DNA from: Chryseobacterium sp.
GTDB lineage: Bacteria; Bacteroidota; Bacteroidia; Flavobacteriales; Weeksellaceae
Direction: 5' to 3'
Assembly (NCBI RefSeq): GCF_019236175.1
Contig: NZ_JAFAJM010000017.1
Span: 62,001 to 126,000 of the forward strand
Length of the DNA: 64,000 nt
The notes beneath the pieces were generated by a model. The model did no database searches, was not told the DNA's origin, and saw only the letters and a program-made list of their open reading frames with translations. Positions 18,226 to 25,609 of this stretch are shown piece after piece. The translations under genes and the position numbers were made by a program. How positions within the stretch are numbered: the first letter of the stretch is position 1; each line of letters begins with the position of its first letter.

Positions 18226-18246
18226 TGATAGGTTTTTTTCGTTGTG

Positions 18247-18275
18247 CAAAAATATAATATTTTTTCTAGTTTCAA
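18247..18275 (-). promoter_or_regulatory. Promoter of the atpB-E-F-H-A-G operon
   Basis: The minus strand has TTG (18273-18275), an 18-base spacer and TATTTTTG (18247-18254). The box ends 21 nt before the atpB ATG at 18225 and so decides that start. It lies between atpB and the small membrane protein gene, giving the ATP synthase genes their own promoter. Confidence 0.75.
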
Positions 18276-18284
18276 TAAATAATT

Positions 18285-18662
18285 TTACTGTTTTTTATCA
18301 TGATTAATTAGCTTTATCGCATAGTACGTAAGCAGCGTTGTCAGGATAAAATACGGGATGATAAAATGAAATTTATAGCCCGGAATCACTTCAAAGTTCA
18401 GTTTCTTTCTGATTAAATACATTAAACCGAATTTCAAAAGGATTAAACCGATCACCGACATTCCTAAAAATTCGGGAGCTACTCTATTAATCAAGACAAG
18501 AAGTGTCATCATCATCATAAACATAACACTCAGAAAAAGATAAAATTTAATGATCATAATTTCATCCAGGTGAAAAACGAATTTCCAAAGAGAGAAATGC
18601 ACCAGAAATGTCAGAAAGAACAAAATAACAACAAGAATATTAGGACTGATTTTCATTTTCAA
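18285..18662 (-). CDS. Small four-helix membrane protein in the AtpI position
   Basis: A 125-residue protein with four hydrophobic stretches (about 9-27, 36-58, 65-84 and 98-116) and a basic C-terminus. No motif identifies it. In many bacteria an AtpI or AtpZ gene, linked to c-ring assembly or magnesium/calcium uptake, precedes atpB; this protein has the position and size but not a recognisable AtpI sequence. It has its own -7 box, so it may be expressed both alone and with the operon. Confidence 0.7.
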   Translation of the reverse strand: MKMKISPNILVVILFFLTFLVHFSLWKFVFHLDEIMIIKFYLFLSVMFMMMMTLLVLINRVAPEFLGMSVIGLILLKFGLMYLIRKKLNFEVIPGYKFHFIIPYFILTTLLTYYAIKLINHDKKQ

Positions 18663-18675
18663 TTTTAATTGATCA

Positions 18676-18683
18676 CAAAAATA
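18676..18683 (-). promoter_or_regulatory. -7 promoter box for the small membrane protein gene upstream of atpB
   Basis: The minus strand reads TATTTTTG, 13 nt before the ATG at 18662. No TTG is seen at the expected distance. Confidence 0.5.
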
Positions 18684-18760
18684 GACTTTTTCTATCGTAT
18701 TATCCTATGATTTGATATTTATCATTTTTCTTATACATATAATATTACGTGTCTGACCGT

Positions 18761-18789
18761 TTGGATATGCTAAAAATTCCTTATTTTTG
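18761..18789 (+). promoter_or_regulatory. Promoter of ffh
   Basis: TTG (18761-18763), an 18-base spacer and TATTTTTG (18782-18789) match the consensus. The ATG follows 24 nt later. It is divergent from the atp-side promoter at 18676-18683. Confidence 0.75.
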
Positions 18790-18812
18790 CAAACCTATAA
18801 TTTACAATACAT

Positions 18813-20174
18813 ATGTTTAATAGTTTACAGGATAAATTAGACAAGGCATTACACAATATTTCCGGACGTGGAAAAATTACCGAAATCAATGTAGCGGAAA
18901 CCGTAAAGGAGATCCGTAGAGCATTGGTAGATGCCGACGTTAACTATAAAGTTGCAAAAGACCTTACCAAAAGAGTTCAGGATAAAGCATTAGGAGAAAA
19001 TGTTCTTACGTCCCTTACTCCGGGACAGTTAATGACTAAAATCGTTCATGACGAATTGGTCGATTTGATGGGAGGATCTCAGGAAGGAATTAACCTGTCA
19101 GGAAAACCAACAGTTATTCTTATTGCAGGTCTTCAGGGTTCAGGTAAGACGACTTTCTCCGGAAAACTTGCTAATTATCTACAAACAAAAAGAAATAAAA
19201 AACCTTTATTGGTAGCATGTGACGTTTATCGTCCTGCTGCGATTGATCAGCTAAAGGTATTGGGTGGACAGATCAAAGTTCCTGTTTACACTGAAGAAGG
19301 ATCTACAAACCCTTCTACTATTGCTGAAAATGCAATTAACTTTGCAAAAGCCAACAATCATGATGTAGTTATCGTGGATACTGCAGGTCGTTTGGCAATT
19401 GATGAGCAAATGATGAACGAAATTAAATCGGTACATTATTTCATCAAACCGCAGGAAACACTTTTCGTTGTTGACTCCATGACAGGTCAGGATGCTGTAA
19501 ACACAGCAAAAGCATTTAATGATGCATTAAATTTTGACGGAGTTGTATTAACTAAATTAGATGGTGATACAAGAGGGGGAGCTGCATTAACGATCCGCTC
19601 TGTTGTTGAAAAACCAATAAAATTCATTTCTACCGGAGAAAAAATGGAAGCTTTAGATGTTTTCTATCCGGAAAGAATGGCAGACAGAATCCTGGGAATG
19701 GGAGACGTTGTTTCCTTAGTAGAAAGAGCTCAGGAACAGTTTGACGAAGAAGAAGCTAAAAAGCTTCACAAAAAAATTGCTAAAAATGAGTTTGGTTTTG
19801 ACGATTTCCTTAAACAGATCAACCAGATCAAGAAAATGGGTAATATGAAAGACCTGATGGGAATGATTCCCGGAGTTGGAAAAGCGATCAAAGACGTAGA
19901 AATCAGCGACGATGCATTCAAACATATCGAAGCGATCATCTACTCTATGACTCCGGAAGAGAGAAGAAGGCCTTCTATTATCAATACTCAGAGAAAAGGC
20001 AGAATTGCAAAAGGTGCAGGAAGAAAAATTGAAGATGTCAACCAATTGATGAAGCAATTCGAGCAGATGGGTAAAATGATGAAGATGATGCAGGGGCCTC
20101 AAGGGAAGCAAATGATGCAGATGATGAGCAAAATGCCTAATATGCCAGGAATGGGCGGAATGTTTGGGAAATAA
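18813..20174 (+). CDS. ffh: Signal recognition particle protein Ffh
   Basis: A 453-residue SRP54-type GTPase that binds signal sequences and the SRP RNA and docks with FtsY. The N domain covers about 1-90 and the G domain about 95-300, with GLQGSGKTT at 106-114, DVYRPAA, DTAGR and TKLDGD. The Met-rich M domain ends the protein (for example EQMGKMMKMMQGP and MPNMPGMGGMFGK). Length and order are normal. It is monocistronic between its promoter and the shared terminator at 20201-20230. No SRP RNA gene was recognised in the window. Confidence 0.98.
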   Translation: MFNSLQDKLDKALHNISGRGKITEINVAETVKEIRRALVDADVNYKVAKDLTKRVQDKALGENVLTSLTPGQLMTKIVHDELVDLMGGSQEGINLSGKPTVILIAGLQGSGKTTFSGKLANYLQTKRNKKPLLVACDVYRPAAIDQLKVLGGQIKVPVYTEEGSTNPSTIAENAINFAKANNHDVVIVDTAGRLAIDEQMMNEIKSVHYFIKPQETLFVVDSMTGQDAVNTAKAFNDALNFDGVVLTKLDGDTRGGAALTIRSVVEKPIKFISTGEKMEALDVFYPERMADRILGMGDVVSLVERAQEQFDEEEAKKLHKKIAKNEFGFDDFLKQINQIKKMGNMKDLMGMIPGVGKAIKDVEISDDAFKHIEAIIYSMTPEERRRPSIINTQRKGRIAKGAGRKIEDVNQLMKQFEQMGKMMKMMQGPQGKQMMQMMSKMPNMPGMGGMFGK

Positions 20175-20200
20175 TCCGGAAAATAAAGCCTTTAGAATAT

Positions 20201-20230
20201 AAAATCCGACTCAGTTCTGAGTCGGATTTT
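20201..20230. terminator. Bidirectional terminator between ffh and an outer-membrane barrel gene
   Basis: A perfect 14-bp stem (20201-20214 with 20217-20230) has A and T runs on the two sides and sits between convergent genes, so it should serve both. Confidence 0.92.
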
Positions 20231-20258
20231 TTGTTTTTTTATTCTGGTAAAGAATTAA

Positions 20259-20909
20259 TTATTTGTCAGATTTTTGAGCCTTAGCTTTAATAAAATAAGA
20301 GAAACCCACATTGACACCGAAAGTCTTAATATTCGTTTTAACGTCTGTATTCATATAAGTTTCTTTATTGGAAAACTGATCATAAGAAATTCCTAAATTA
20401 ATTCCTAAAGACTGTGTTGCCATATAAGTAACCCCTCCTTTTACTTTCCATGCTAAACCATCTGTTGTCGTCTCAGTCTGCATAAGCAAAGGATCCCCGG
20501 TTAATCCGCTATTTTTAAGATCTACTTTCGTTTTATTGGATGCATACCCGATCCCCGCGCCTAAGAACGGCACAAACTTAGTGGAATTAGTGAAGTAATA
20601 AGTCGCTGTAGGCATTACTGAAAAAGTAGAATTGGTCGTTTTATTACCATCGTATTTAGTCGTAGTATTTACATAGCCCAACTCAATACCCACTGCTAAT
20701 TTATCAATTACAAAATATCCTACGGAAGGAGTGATTGAAAAAGTGTTTGTTTTAGGCCCGTCAAAAGATTGCCCTCCTACTTTTACAGTAGTTGTAGTGT
20801 TATTGAAACCCAACCCTGTATCTCCGCTTACTACCCAGTCTCCTTTAGTCATTTGAGCATTAGAAAGTCCGAAAAGTGCAACTGCACCGACTAATAATAG
20901 TTTTTTCAT
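20259..20909 (-). CDS. Outer-membrane beta-barrel protein
   Basis: A 216-residue exported protein: signal peptide MKKLLLVGAVALFGLSNAQ, then alternating amphipathic strands with aromatic girdle residues (SITPSVGYFVIDKLAVGIELGY, spanning about 58-79; TATYYFTN; FGVNVGFSYF). It resembles an 8-stranded OmpW/OmpX-like barrel. It is the same length as the neighbour at 21000-21650 and shares its signal peptide almost exactly, so the two arose by tandem duplication. The ligand or function is unknown. No -7 box was found between it and the terminator of the upstream gene. Confidence 0.85.
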   Translation of the reverse strand: MKKLLLVGAVALFGLSNAQMTKGDWVVSGDTGLGFNNTTTTVKVGGQSFDGPKTNTFSITPSVGYFVIDKLAVGIELGYVNTTTKYDGNKTTNSTFSVMPTATYYFTNSTKFVPFLGAGIGYASNKTKVDLKNSGLTGDPLLMQTETTTDGLAWKVKGGVTYMATQSLGINLGISYDQFSNKETYMNTDVKTNIKTFGVNVGFSYFIKAKAQKSDK

Positions 20910-20951
20910 GATTATTTATTGAATTAAAGTTTTATTTGTTTTTATACGCCA

Positions 20952-20977
20952 AAAGTCCTAAGAAAACTTAGGACTTT
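20952..20977 (-). terminator. Terminator after the barrel gene at 21000
   Basis: A perfect 11-bp stem (20952-20962 with 20967-20977) with a 4-nt loop. On the minus strand it is followed by CTTTTGG, a short T run. Confidence 0.7.
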
Positions 20978-20999
20978 AGACATTTATATGCTTTGTTTA

Positions 21000-21650
21000 T
21001 TATTTTGCAAATACATATTTAACTCCGAAAGTTACAGCCTTTAGGTTTAAACCGAAGTCATAGTTGTTAACTCTCTTAGCTCCGTCAACATCTTCTTTAG
21101 AAGTATTGTATCCGAATTCACCGATAGTAGCTTCGATAGACCAGTTTTTGTTTAAGAAATAATCTAAACCTGGTTTAATGTTAACACCGATTGAAGTGTA
21201 GTTGTTTTTAGTAGATGTAGAAGCAACACTTGTGTTTCCTCCGTTTGTAGTGGTAGTAGTAACTTCTGTTTTGTTTTTACCAAATTCCATTGGAACTTCT
21301 AACTGACCGAAGATATATAATTTATCAGCTACAGTCCAGTATTTTCTTACGAATGGAGCTACAACAAATGCTGGCTTAGATTTTTCAGTTTCAGTTACTG
21401 CTGAACCTAATGTATTTGTAGTTGTAGTTTTCCCATCTTTGTAACCAACACCTAAACCTACAGCTAAGTTAGTCCCTACAAAATATCCTACCGTTGGAAG
21501 GATTTTGAAGTTCTCTACTTTTTTATCAGTATTGTTATCTTCTGTTTGAGAGTAGCTAACTTGTCCTGATAAATATGTAGTTCCTTTAGCAATCTGAGCG
21601 TTTGATAAACCGAAAAGTGCAACAGCACCCGCTAATAATATTTTTTTCAT
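21000..21650 (-). CDS. Outer-membrane beta-barrel protein (paralogue)
   Basis: A 216-residue paralogue of the 20259 protein: signal peptide MKKILLAGAVALFGLSNAQ, strands such as FKILPTVGYFVGTNLAVGLGVGY (about 48-70), Thr/Asn-rich loops (TEVTTTTTNGGN) and a barrel-type end FGVKYVFAK. The terminal aromatic residues fit BAM recognition. A TAAATTTG box is present 28 nt upstream. It probably sits in the outer membrane; transport and structural roles are both possible. Confidence 0.85.
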   Translation of the reverse strand: MKKILLAGAVALFGLSNAQIAKGTTYLSGQVSYSQTEDNNTDKKVENFKILPTVGYFVGTNLAVGLGVGYKDGKTTTTNTLGSAVTETEKSKPAFVVAPFVRKYWTVADKLYIFGQLEVPMEFGKNKTEVTTTTTNGGNTSVASTSTKNNYTSIGVNIKPGLDYFLNKNWSIEATIGEFGYNTSKEDVDGAKRVNNYDFGLNLKAVTFGVKYVFAK

Positions 21651-21678
21651 TTTAAAAAATTTTAATACTTTCTGATGG

Positions 21679-21686
21679 CAAATTTA
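21679..21686 (-). promoter_or_regulatory. -7 promoter box for the barrel gene at 21650
   Basis: The minus strand reads TAAATTTG, 28 nt upstream of the ATG. The -33 region reads TTCG instead of TTG. Confidence 0.5.
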
Positions 21687-21801
21687 CAGTGGTCACCACG
21701 AATATTAAAATTTGTTAATGTGATTAATATCATTGTTAAATATTGACTTTTTACAGAAATAAATCTTAGCCAATAAAGCCTTTTGATTTTTTCACAATTT
21801 T

Positions 21802-21918
21802 ATGAATAAAAAAATTGCAATTTATCAATCAGAGCCGAATATGTTTGTAGTTTATGATTTATCACTTTTGCCGGAAAAAATTGACTTTCTTCTCAATTCA
21901 AAAAAACAGGTTGCATAA
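21802..21918 (+). CDS. Possible 38-residue small protein
   Basis: An ATG-initiated frame in the longest intergenic gap encodes a mixed-composition peptide (MNKKIAIYQSEPNMF at the start and KIDFLLNSKKQVA at the end). It has ordinary codon use for this genome, but no promoter box and no recognisable family. In AT-rich DNA an open frame of this size can occur by chance, so this is a candidate only. Confidence 0.2.
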   Translation: MNKKIAIYQSEPNMFVVYDLSLLPEKIDFLLNSKKQVA

Positions 21919-22154
21919 AATACTAATTTTCAACACATTAAATACACAAAATTAAACATCCGTTTATAAATATACATAAAAAAACAGAGAATCATTTAAG
22001 CTAAATCGCATGAAACCCTGCAATATACCACAGATCTTACGACTTGAAGAAGCATGTAAGAAAGTCATAAAAACCTTCTTTCAATAAAAATTATTGGTAA
22101 TTATTTAATATTATCTTAACTTCTTTTTAGAGAATATTCTTCTTATAAAAATAA

Positions 22155-22180
22155 AAACTCCGGCTTTTCAGCCGAAGTTT
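22155..22180 (-). terminator. Terminator after the barrel gene at 22203
   Basis: An 11-bp stem with one wobble/mismatch (22155-22165 with 22170-22180) has a 4-nt loop and an A/T-rich tail on the minus strand. Confidence 0.7.
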
Positions 22181-22202
22181 CATATTGTATGATCTCACTT
22201 CT

Positions 22203-22700
22203 TTATTTAATGAAGAAGTTATATCCAAGGTTAATAGCACCTACATTCCAGCTATTTCTATACCATCCATAGTCTCGTCTGTTACTAATACTCTGATATC
22301 CTAAATACAATTCTCCTTTCTTCATTTGATATCCGAATTTCGGCTGAGCATAGAATCCACCATCTACCCCGTCTTTAGTAGAAATTCCGTATCCTAAATC
22401 TAGTCCTACAAAAACAGGAGCTCCGGAAAACTTATATTTACCGGACACAGCCACAGGAATAAATCCAAAATCATCAAAATGATCTTTTCCGAAGAAATGC
22501 GAATATCCTGTTGCTACACCAAGATCAAGACCTTTAGTAATATTCCACATATAAGCCGCATCTACTCCTAATGTAAATGAAGACACATCACTTGCATCAG
22601 ATACAGGAACACCAATATGCCCACCTAGTTTAAAACCTTCCTGCGCTTGAACAGCACCTCCTAATAGTGCAAAAGCACCTACTAATAATAGCTTTTTCAT
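22203..22700 (-). CDS. Outer-membrane beta-barrel protein
   Basis: A 165-residue exported protein: signal peptide MKKLLLVGAFALLGGAVQAQ, then barrel strands (FKLGGHIGVPVSD, SGKYKFSGAPVFVGLDLGYGI split by loops, GAINLGYNFFIK at the end). It is small enough for an 8-stranded barrel. It differs from the 20259/21000 pair except in its signal peptide. The gene is flanked by its own -7 box (22729-22736) and terminator (22155-22180). Confidence 0.82.
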   Translation of the reverse strand: MKKLLLVGAFALLGGAVQAQEGFKLGGHIGVPVSDASDVSSFTLGVDAAYMWNITKGLDLGVATGYSHFFGKDHFDDFGFIPVAVSGKYKFSGAPVFVGLDLGYGISTKDGVDGGFYAQPKFGYQMKKGELYLGYQSISNRRDYGWYRNSWNVGAINLGYNFFIK

Positions 22701-22728
22701 TTTTTTAGTAGCTTTTAAATTACCGACC

Positions 22729-22736
22729 CAAAAGTA
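22729..22736 (-). promoter_or_regulatory. -7 promoter box for the barrel gene at 22700
   Basis: The minus strand reads TACTTTTG, 28 nt before the ATG. No TTG lies at the standard distance. Confidence 0.5.
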
Positions 22737-22793
22737 CTAATTATTTTCAATCCTTACGGTAAGTTCCCCGAATCTCATTTCTAGGAATAAAAA

Positions 22794-22818
22794 AAGCAGA
22801 ACAAAATTTGTTCTGCTT
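22794..22818 (-). terminator. Terminator after the barrel gene at 22846
   Basis: The arms AAGCAGAAC (22794-22802) and GTTCTGCTT (22810-22818) form a perfect stem with an AT-rich centre. On the minus strand a TTTTTATT run follows. Confidence 0.8.
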
Positions 22819-22845
22819 GTAGAATATTGTATATAAAGTTTCAGA

Positions 22846-23511
22846 TTAATTTCCTCCGAATTTGAAACCAACACCTACCTGAATAAAGCTATTAGTTGTT
22901 TTTTCATTTCCTACAGGATGTTTTGCTAAATTAGAAACCCCAAGATTGTATCTTGCATCAAAGAACAATCCGTTTTCCAAAGCATATTCGGCACCCAGGA
23001 AAGGAGCGATATTTAAAGTACTCGTTTGATCTTTAATATCCACTTCTTTATCTGAATTAAGCTCAAGTCCCGGAAGACCGATACCAAAATCAGTAGAAAG
23101 TTTTGCTTTAGCAGAAAGAATAAGTCCGAAACTTGCTCCTGCAGAAACCGATAAACCTTCAGTAATAAAATATTTAGCTGAAACAGGAATCAATAAAGTA
23201 TGGAAAGTTTCCTTGGATTTAAAGTTTAAAAATGTACCTGGATCACTCGGATCTGCTTCAGCAATTTTTACTTTACCTCCTAATTGTGAATACAAAAGTT
23301 CTCCCTGAAGCGCAAATTTATCACTCAGTTTATATTCAGCCATACCTCCGATATAAAATGTATGCAGAGGATCTGAAGTCTCAGACTGCCCGTCACCTTT
23401 CAATTTTAATGTAGAGTATGAATATCCTGCTTTTGGACCAAATCTGAATTCCTGTGCTTGAGCCGAAATTCCCATAACAGCGACCGCTGCAATAAGTAAA
23501 AGTTTTTTCAT
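22846..23511 (-). CDS. Porin-family outer-membrane beta-barrel protein
   Basis: A 221-residue protein: signal peptide MKKLLLIAAVAVMGISAQAQ, then EFRFGPKAGYSYSTL, a typical first strand of the Bacteroidota PorT/OMP_b-brl_2 type, GELLYSQLGG, and a final strand FIQVGVGFKFGGN. Lys and Asp-rich loops face outwards. It is predicted to be an 8- or 10-stranded barrel of unknown function. Its promoter has both elements (23542-23571), the best of the barrel genes here. Confidence 0.87.
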   Translation of the reverse strand: MKKLLLIAAVAVMGISAQAQEFRFGPKAGYSYSTLKLKGDGQSETSDPLHTFYIGGMAEYKLSDKFALQGELLYSQLGGKVKIAEADPSDPGTFLNFKSKETFHTLLIPVSAKYFITEGLSVSAGASFGLILSAKAKLSTDFGIGLPGLELNSDKEVDIKDQTSTLNIAPFLGAEYALENGLFFDARYNLGVSNLAKHPVGNEKTTNSFIQVGVGFKFGGN

Positions 23512-23541
23512 TAGTAATTAGTTTTAATATTTAAAGGAATG

Positions 23542-23571
23542 CAAAACTAACTATTTTTTTAAAACTGACAA
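23542..23571 (-). promoter_or_regulatory. Promoter of the porin-family gene at 23511
   Basis: The minus strand has TTG (23569-23571), 19 bases, then TAGTTTTG (23542-23549), 30 nt upstream of the ATG. Confidence 0.72.
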
Positions 23572-23627
23572 ATTATAGCGGTTTTTTTTCACCAATATGA
23601 TACTTATTTTACATTTTTATTCAGCCA

Positions 23628-24587
23628 TCAGTCATTTCTTAGTCTTTTCTCTTCATCATTATAAGCCAGAATGATTTTTCTTACCACAGGATGTCTTACT
23701 ACATCCTCTTCTGTAAGATGCACAAAACCAATTTCATTGACACCATTTAAAATCCTCATAGCCTCTTTGAGCCCGGACTGCTGGTTTTTCGGAAGGTCAA
23801 TCTGGCTTGGATCTCCTGTAATGATAAACTTGGCATTCATTCCCATTCTGGTCAGGAACATTTTCATTTGCGCATGGGTAGTATTCTGTGCTTCATCGAG
23901 AATAACAAACGCATCGTCAAGAGTACGCCCTCTCATAAAAGCTAACGGTGCCACTTCAATTATCTTTTTCTCCATAAATCCTTCGAGCTTTTCATGAGGA
24001 ATCATGTCACGAAGTGCATCATATAAAGGCTGCAAATAGGGATCCAGCTTCTCTTTAAGGTCTCCGGGTAAGAATCCGAGACTCTCCCCTGCTTCTACGG
24101 CAGGTCTTGTAAGAATAATTCTTTTTACTTCTTTATCTCTTAAAGCTCTTGCTGCTAAAGCAACACTGGTATAGGTCTTTCCTGTTCCCGCAGGTCCGAT
24201 GGCAAAAACCATATCTTTTTTCTCAGTTTCCTTTACCAGTTTTTTAAGATTGGTAGTCTTCGCCTTGATGATCTTCCCGTTTACTCCTTTTACAATGATA
24301 TCCTGGTCAAAGATCAGTTGCTTTTCGTTTTCGTCTTTAATATTCAGAATATTTTCAACGTCTTTCAGTCCTATTGAATTGTTTTTAGAAATAAAACGGA
24401 CGATATCATCCAGTTTTTGTTTCAATATGTCTAAAGCTTCCTGATTACCCATTGCAAAAATAAAATGATCTCTGCCTGTAATTTTAAGAGTTGGGAAGCT
24501 TGATTTTATTAAGTTGAAATATTGGTTATTAACTCCATAGAAGATTTTTGCATCAATATCTTCCAAATCATACGTTAATTCAAACAT
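23628..24587 (-). CDS. PhoH family ATPase
   Basis: A 319-residue PhoH/PhoL-type protein: an N-terminal KH-like segment (about 20-90), then an SF1-helicase-like ATPase with Walker A GPAGTGKT (131-138), Walker B VILDEAQN and the sensor segment ITGDPSQIDLP. Relatives are cytosolic and connected with RNA metabolism and phosphate or stress responses; the exact activity is not settled. It lies alone on the minus strand, upstream of the barrel genes but more than 100 nt from them. Confidence 0.94.
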   Translation of the reverse strand: MFELTYDLEDIDAKIFYGVNNQYFNLIKSSFPTLKITGRDHFIFAMGNQEALDILKQKLDDIVRFISKNNSIGLKDVENILNIKDENEKQLIFDQDIIVKGVNGKIIKAKTTNLKKLVKETEKKDMVFAIGPAGTGKTYTSVALAARALRDKEVKRIILTRPAVEAGESLGFLPGDLKEKLDPYLQPLYDALRDMIPHEKLEGFMEKKIIEVAPLAFMRGRTLDDAFVILDEAQNTTHAQMKMFLTRMGMNAKFIITGDPSQIDLPKNQQSGLKEAMRILNGVNEIGFVHLTEEDVVRHPVVRKIILAYNDEEKRLRND

Positions 24588-24683
24588 GTAGTATTTTTAT
24601 TTTAGATTTTAAAATTAAAGCTTTTTTTCAAATTTATCTCAAATTCTTTTCAACAATCTTTCGGGCATTCTTTTTATTTTAAA

Positions 24684-24691
24684 TAACTTTG
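24684..24691 (+). promoter_or_regulatory. -7 promoter box for the SAM hydroxide adenosyltransferase gene
   Basis: TAACTTTG matches TAnnTTTG. It ends 27 nt before the ATG at 24719 and overlaps an in-frame TTG at 24689, which therefore cannot be the start. Confidence 0.6.
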
Positions 24692-24718
24692 CAATACTAC
24701 ACTATTCTAAAATTGCTC

Positions 24719-25546
24719 ATGTCAATTATTACCCTTACTTCGGATTTCGGAAATTTAGATTACAGAGTCGCCGCTGTAAAAGGCAGTCTTCTGTCTCTAA
24801 ATCCGGAGGTTAATATTATTGATATAACCCACGACATCCAGGCATTCAACTTGATACAAACCTCGTATATTGTAAGAAACGCATATAAATATTTCCCAAA
24901 AGGAACGATTCATATTCTTTCTGTAGACAGTTTTTACCATAAATCGAGAAAAAATATTCTTTATAAAGCAGATGGTTCTTACTTTCTGGCAGCTGATAAC
25001 GGCCTTTTAAGTCTTATCTTTTTTGATATTAAGCCCGAGGCGATCTATGAAATTACACTGAACAATCGTTTTGATGACATTATAGACTTCACGTCTACCG
25101 ATATTTTTGTTCCCGCAGCGGTGCATCTTGCCAATGGGGGACTTCCGGAGGTGATCGGCAGAAAAATAGATGCCGCCAAACAGCTGATGTTCCCGAGACC
25201 GGTTTTCAACGAATCCGAAGGAATGATCATTGGAGAAGTAACTTATATTGATAATTTCGGAAATATAATCTCAAATATCAACAAAGATTTTTTTGAAACT
25301 ACTGCCAAAGGATACAGTAATTTTACTATAAAATTCAGAAATCTGAGCTTGTCAAGAGTATTTTCAAGCCACACTGAAGTGGTTGCAGACTGGGACAGGG
25401 AAACAGAATACCACGGACAGTCCGCTGCGATCTTCAATGACAGTCAATTATTGGAGCTTACCATTTATAAAGGGAGTAAGAAAAATGGCGCAAAAAGCCT
25501 GTTTGGGCTGAATGTAGGCGAGAATATCTATATTGAATTTTTCTAA
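24719..25546 (+). CDS. S-adenosyl-L-methionine hydroxide adenosyltransferase family protein
   Basis: A 275-residue DUF62 protein. The family hydrolyses SAM to adenosine and methionine and is related to the fluorinase and chlorinase enzymes. The N-terminal SAM-binding segment TLTSDFGNLDYRVAAVKG (5-22) is intact, with the conserved TSDFG. The two-domain layout is visible, with a C-terminal barrel containing IDNFGNIISNI. ATG 24719 was chosen because the upstream in-frame TTG lies in the -7 box. It precedes the E2 gene on the same strand by 63 nt, but that gene has its own promoter box. Confidence 0.9.
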   Translation: MSIITLTSDFGNLDYRVAAVKGSLLSLNPEVNIIDITHDIQAFNLIQTSYIVRNAYKYFPKGTIHILSVDSFYHKSRKNILYKADGSYFLAADNGLLSLIFFDIKPEAIYEITLNNRFDDIIDFTSTDIFVPAAVHLANGGLPEVIGRKIDAAKQLMFPRPVFNESEGMIIGEVTYIDNFGNIISNINKDFFETTAKGYSNFTIKFRNLSLSRVFSSHTEVVADWDRETEYHGQSAAIFNDSQLLELTIYKGSKKNGAKSLFGLNVGENIYIEFF

Positions 25547-25581
25547 AATTATATATTTCATAAAAAAACCGATTTTTTTTA

Positions 25582-25589
25582 TATATTTG
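25582..25589 (+). promoter_or_regulatory. -7 promoter box for the E2 gene
   Basis: TATATTTG, a full consensus match, 20 nt before the ATG at 25610. There is no TTG at the expected spacing. Confidence 0.55.
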
Positions 25590-25609
25590 TCAAAATCTAA
25601 AAATCAAAA

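Larger units (their letters stand above)
21651..22202. other. 552-bp AT-rich intergenic region between barrel genes
   Basis: It contains the -7 box at 21679-21686, a 38-codon reading frame at 21802-21918 and the terminator of the next barrel gene at 22155-22180. The rest is AT-rich without repeats, tRNA-like folds or strong hairpins that I can see. It is the longest gene-poor stretch in the window. Confidence 0.6.

Noticed and set aside
18226..18249. AtpB start eight codons upstream at 18249
   Set aside because: The TATTTTTG box at 18247-18254 covers it, and the shorter form begins with a clean signal peptide.
24689..24718. Start of the SAM hydroxide adenosyltransferase at TTG 24689
   Set aside because: That TTG is part of the TAACTTTG -7 box, so it cannot be translated from this promoter. 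ATG 24719 gives the family N-terminus.
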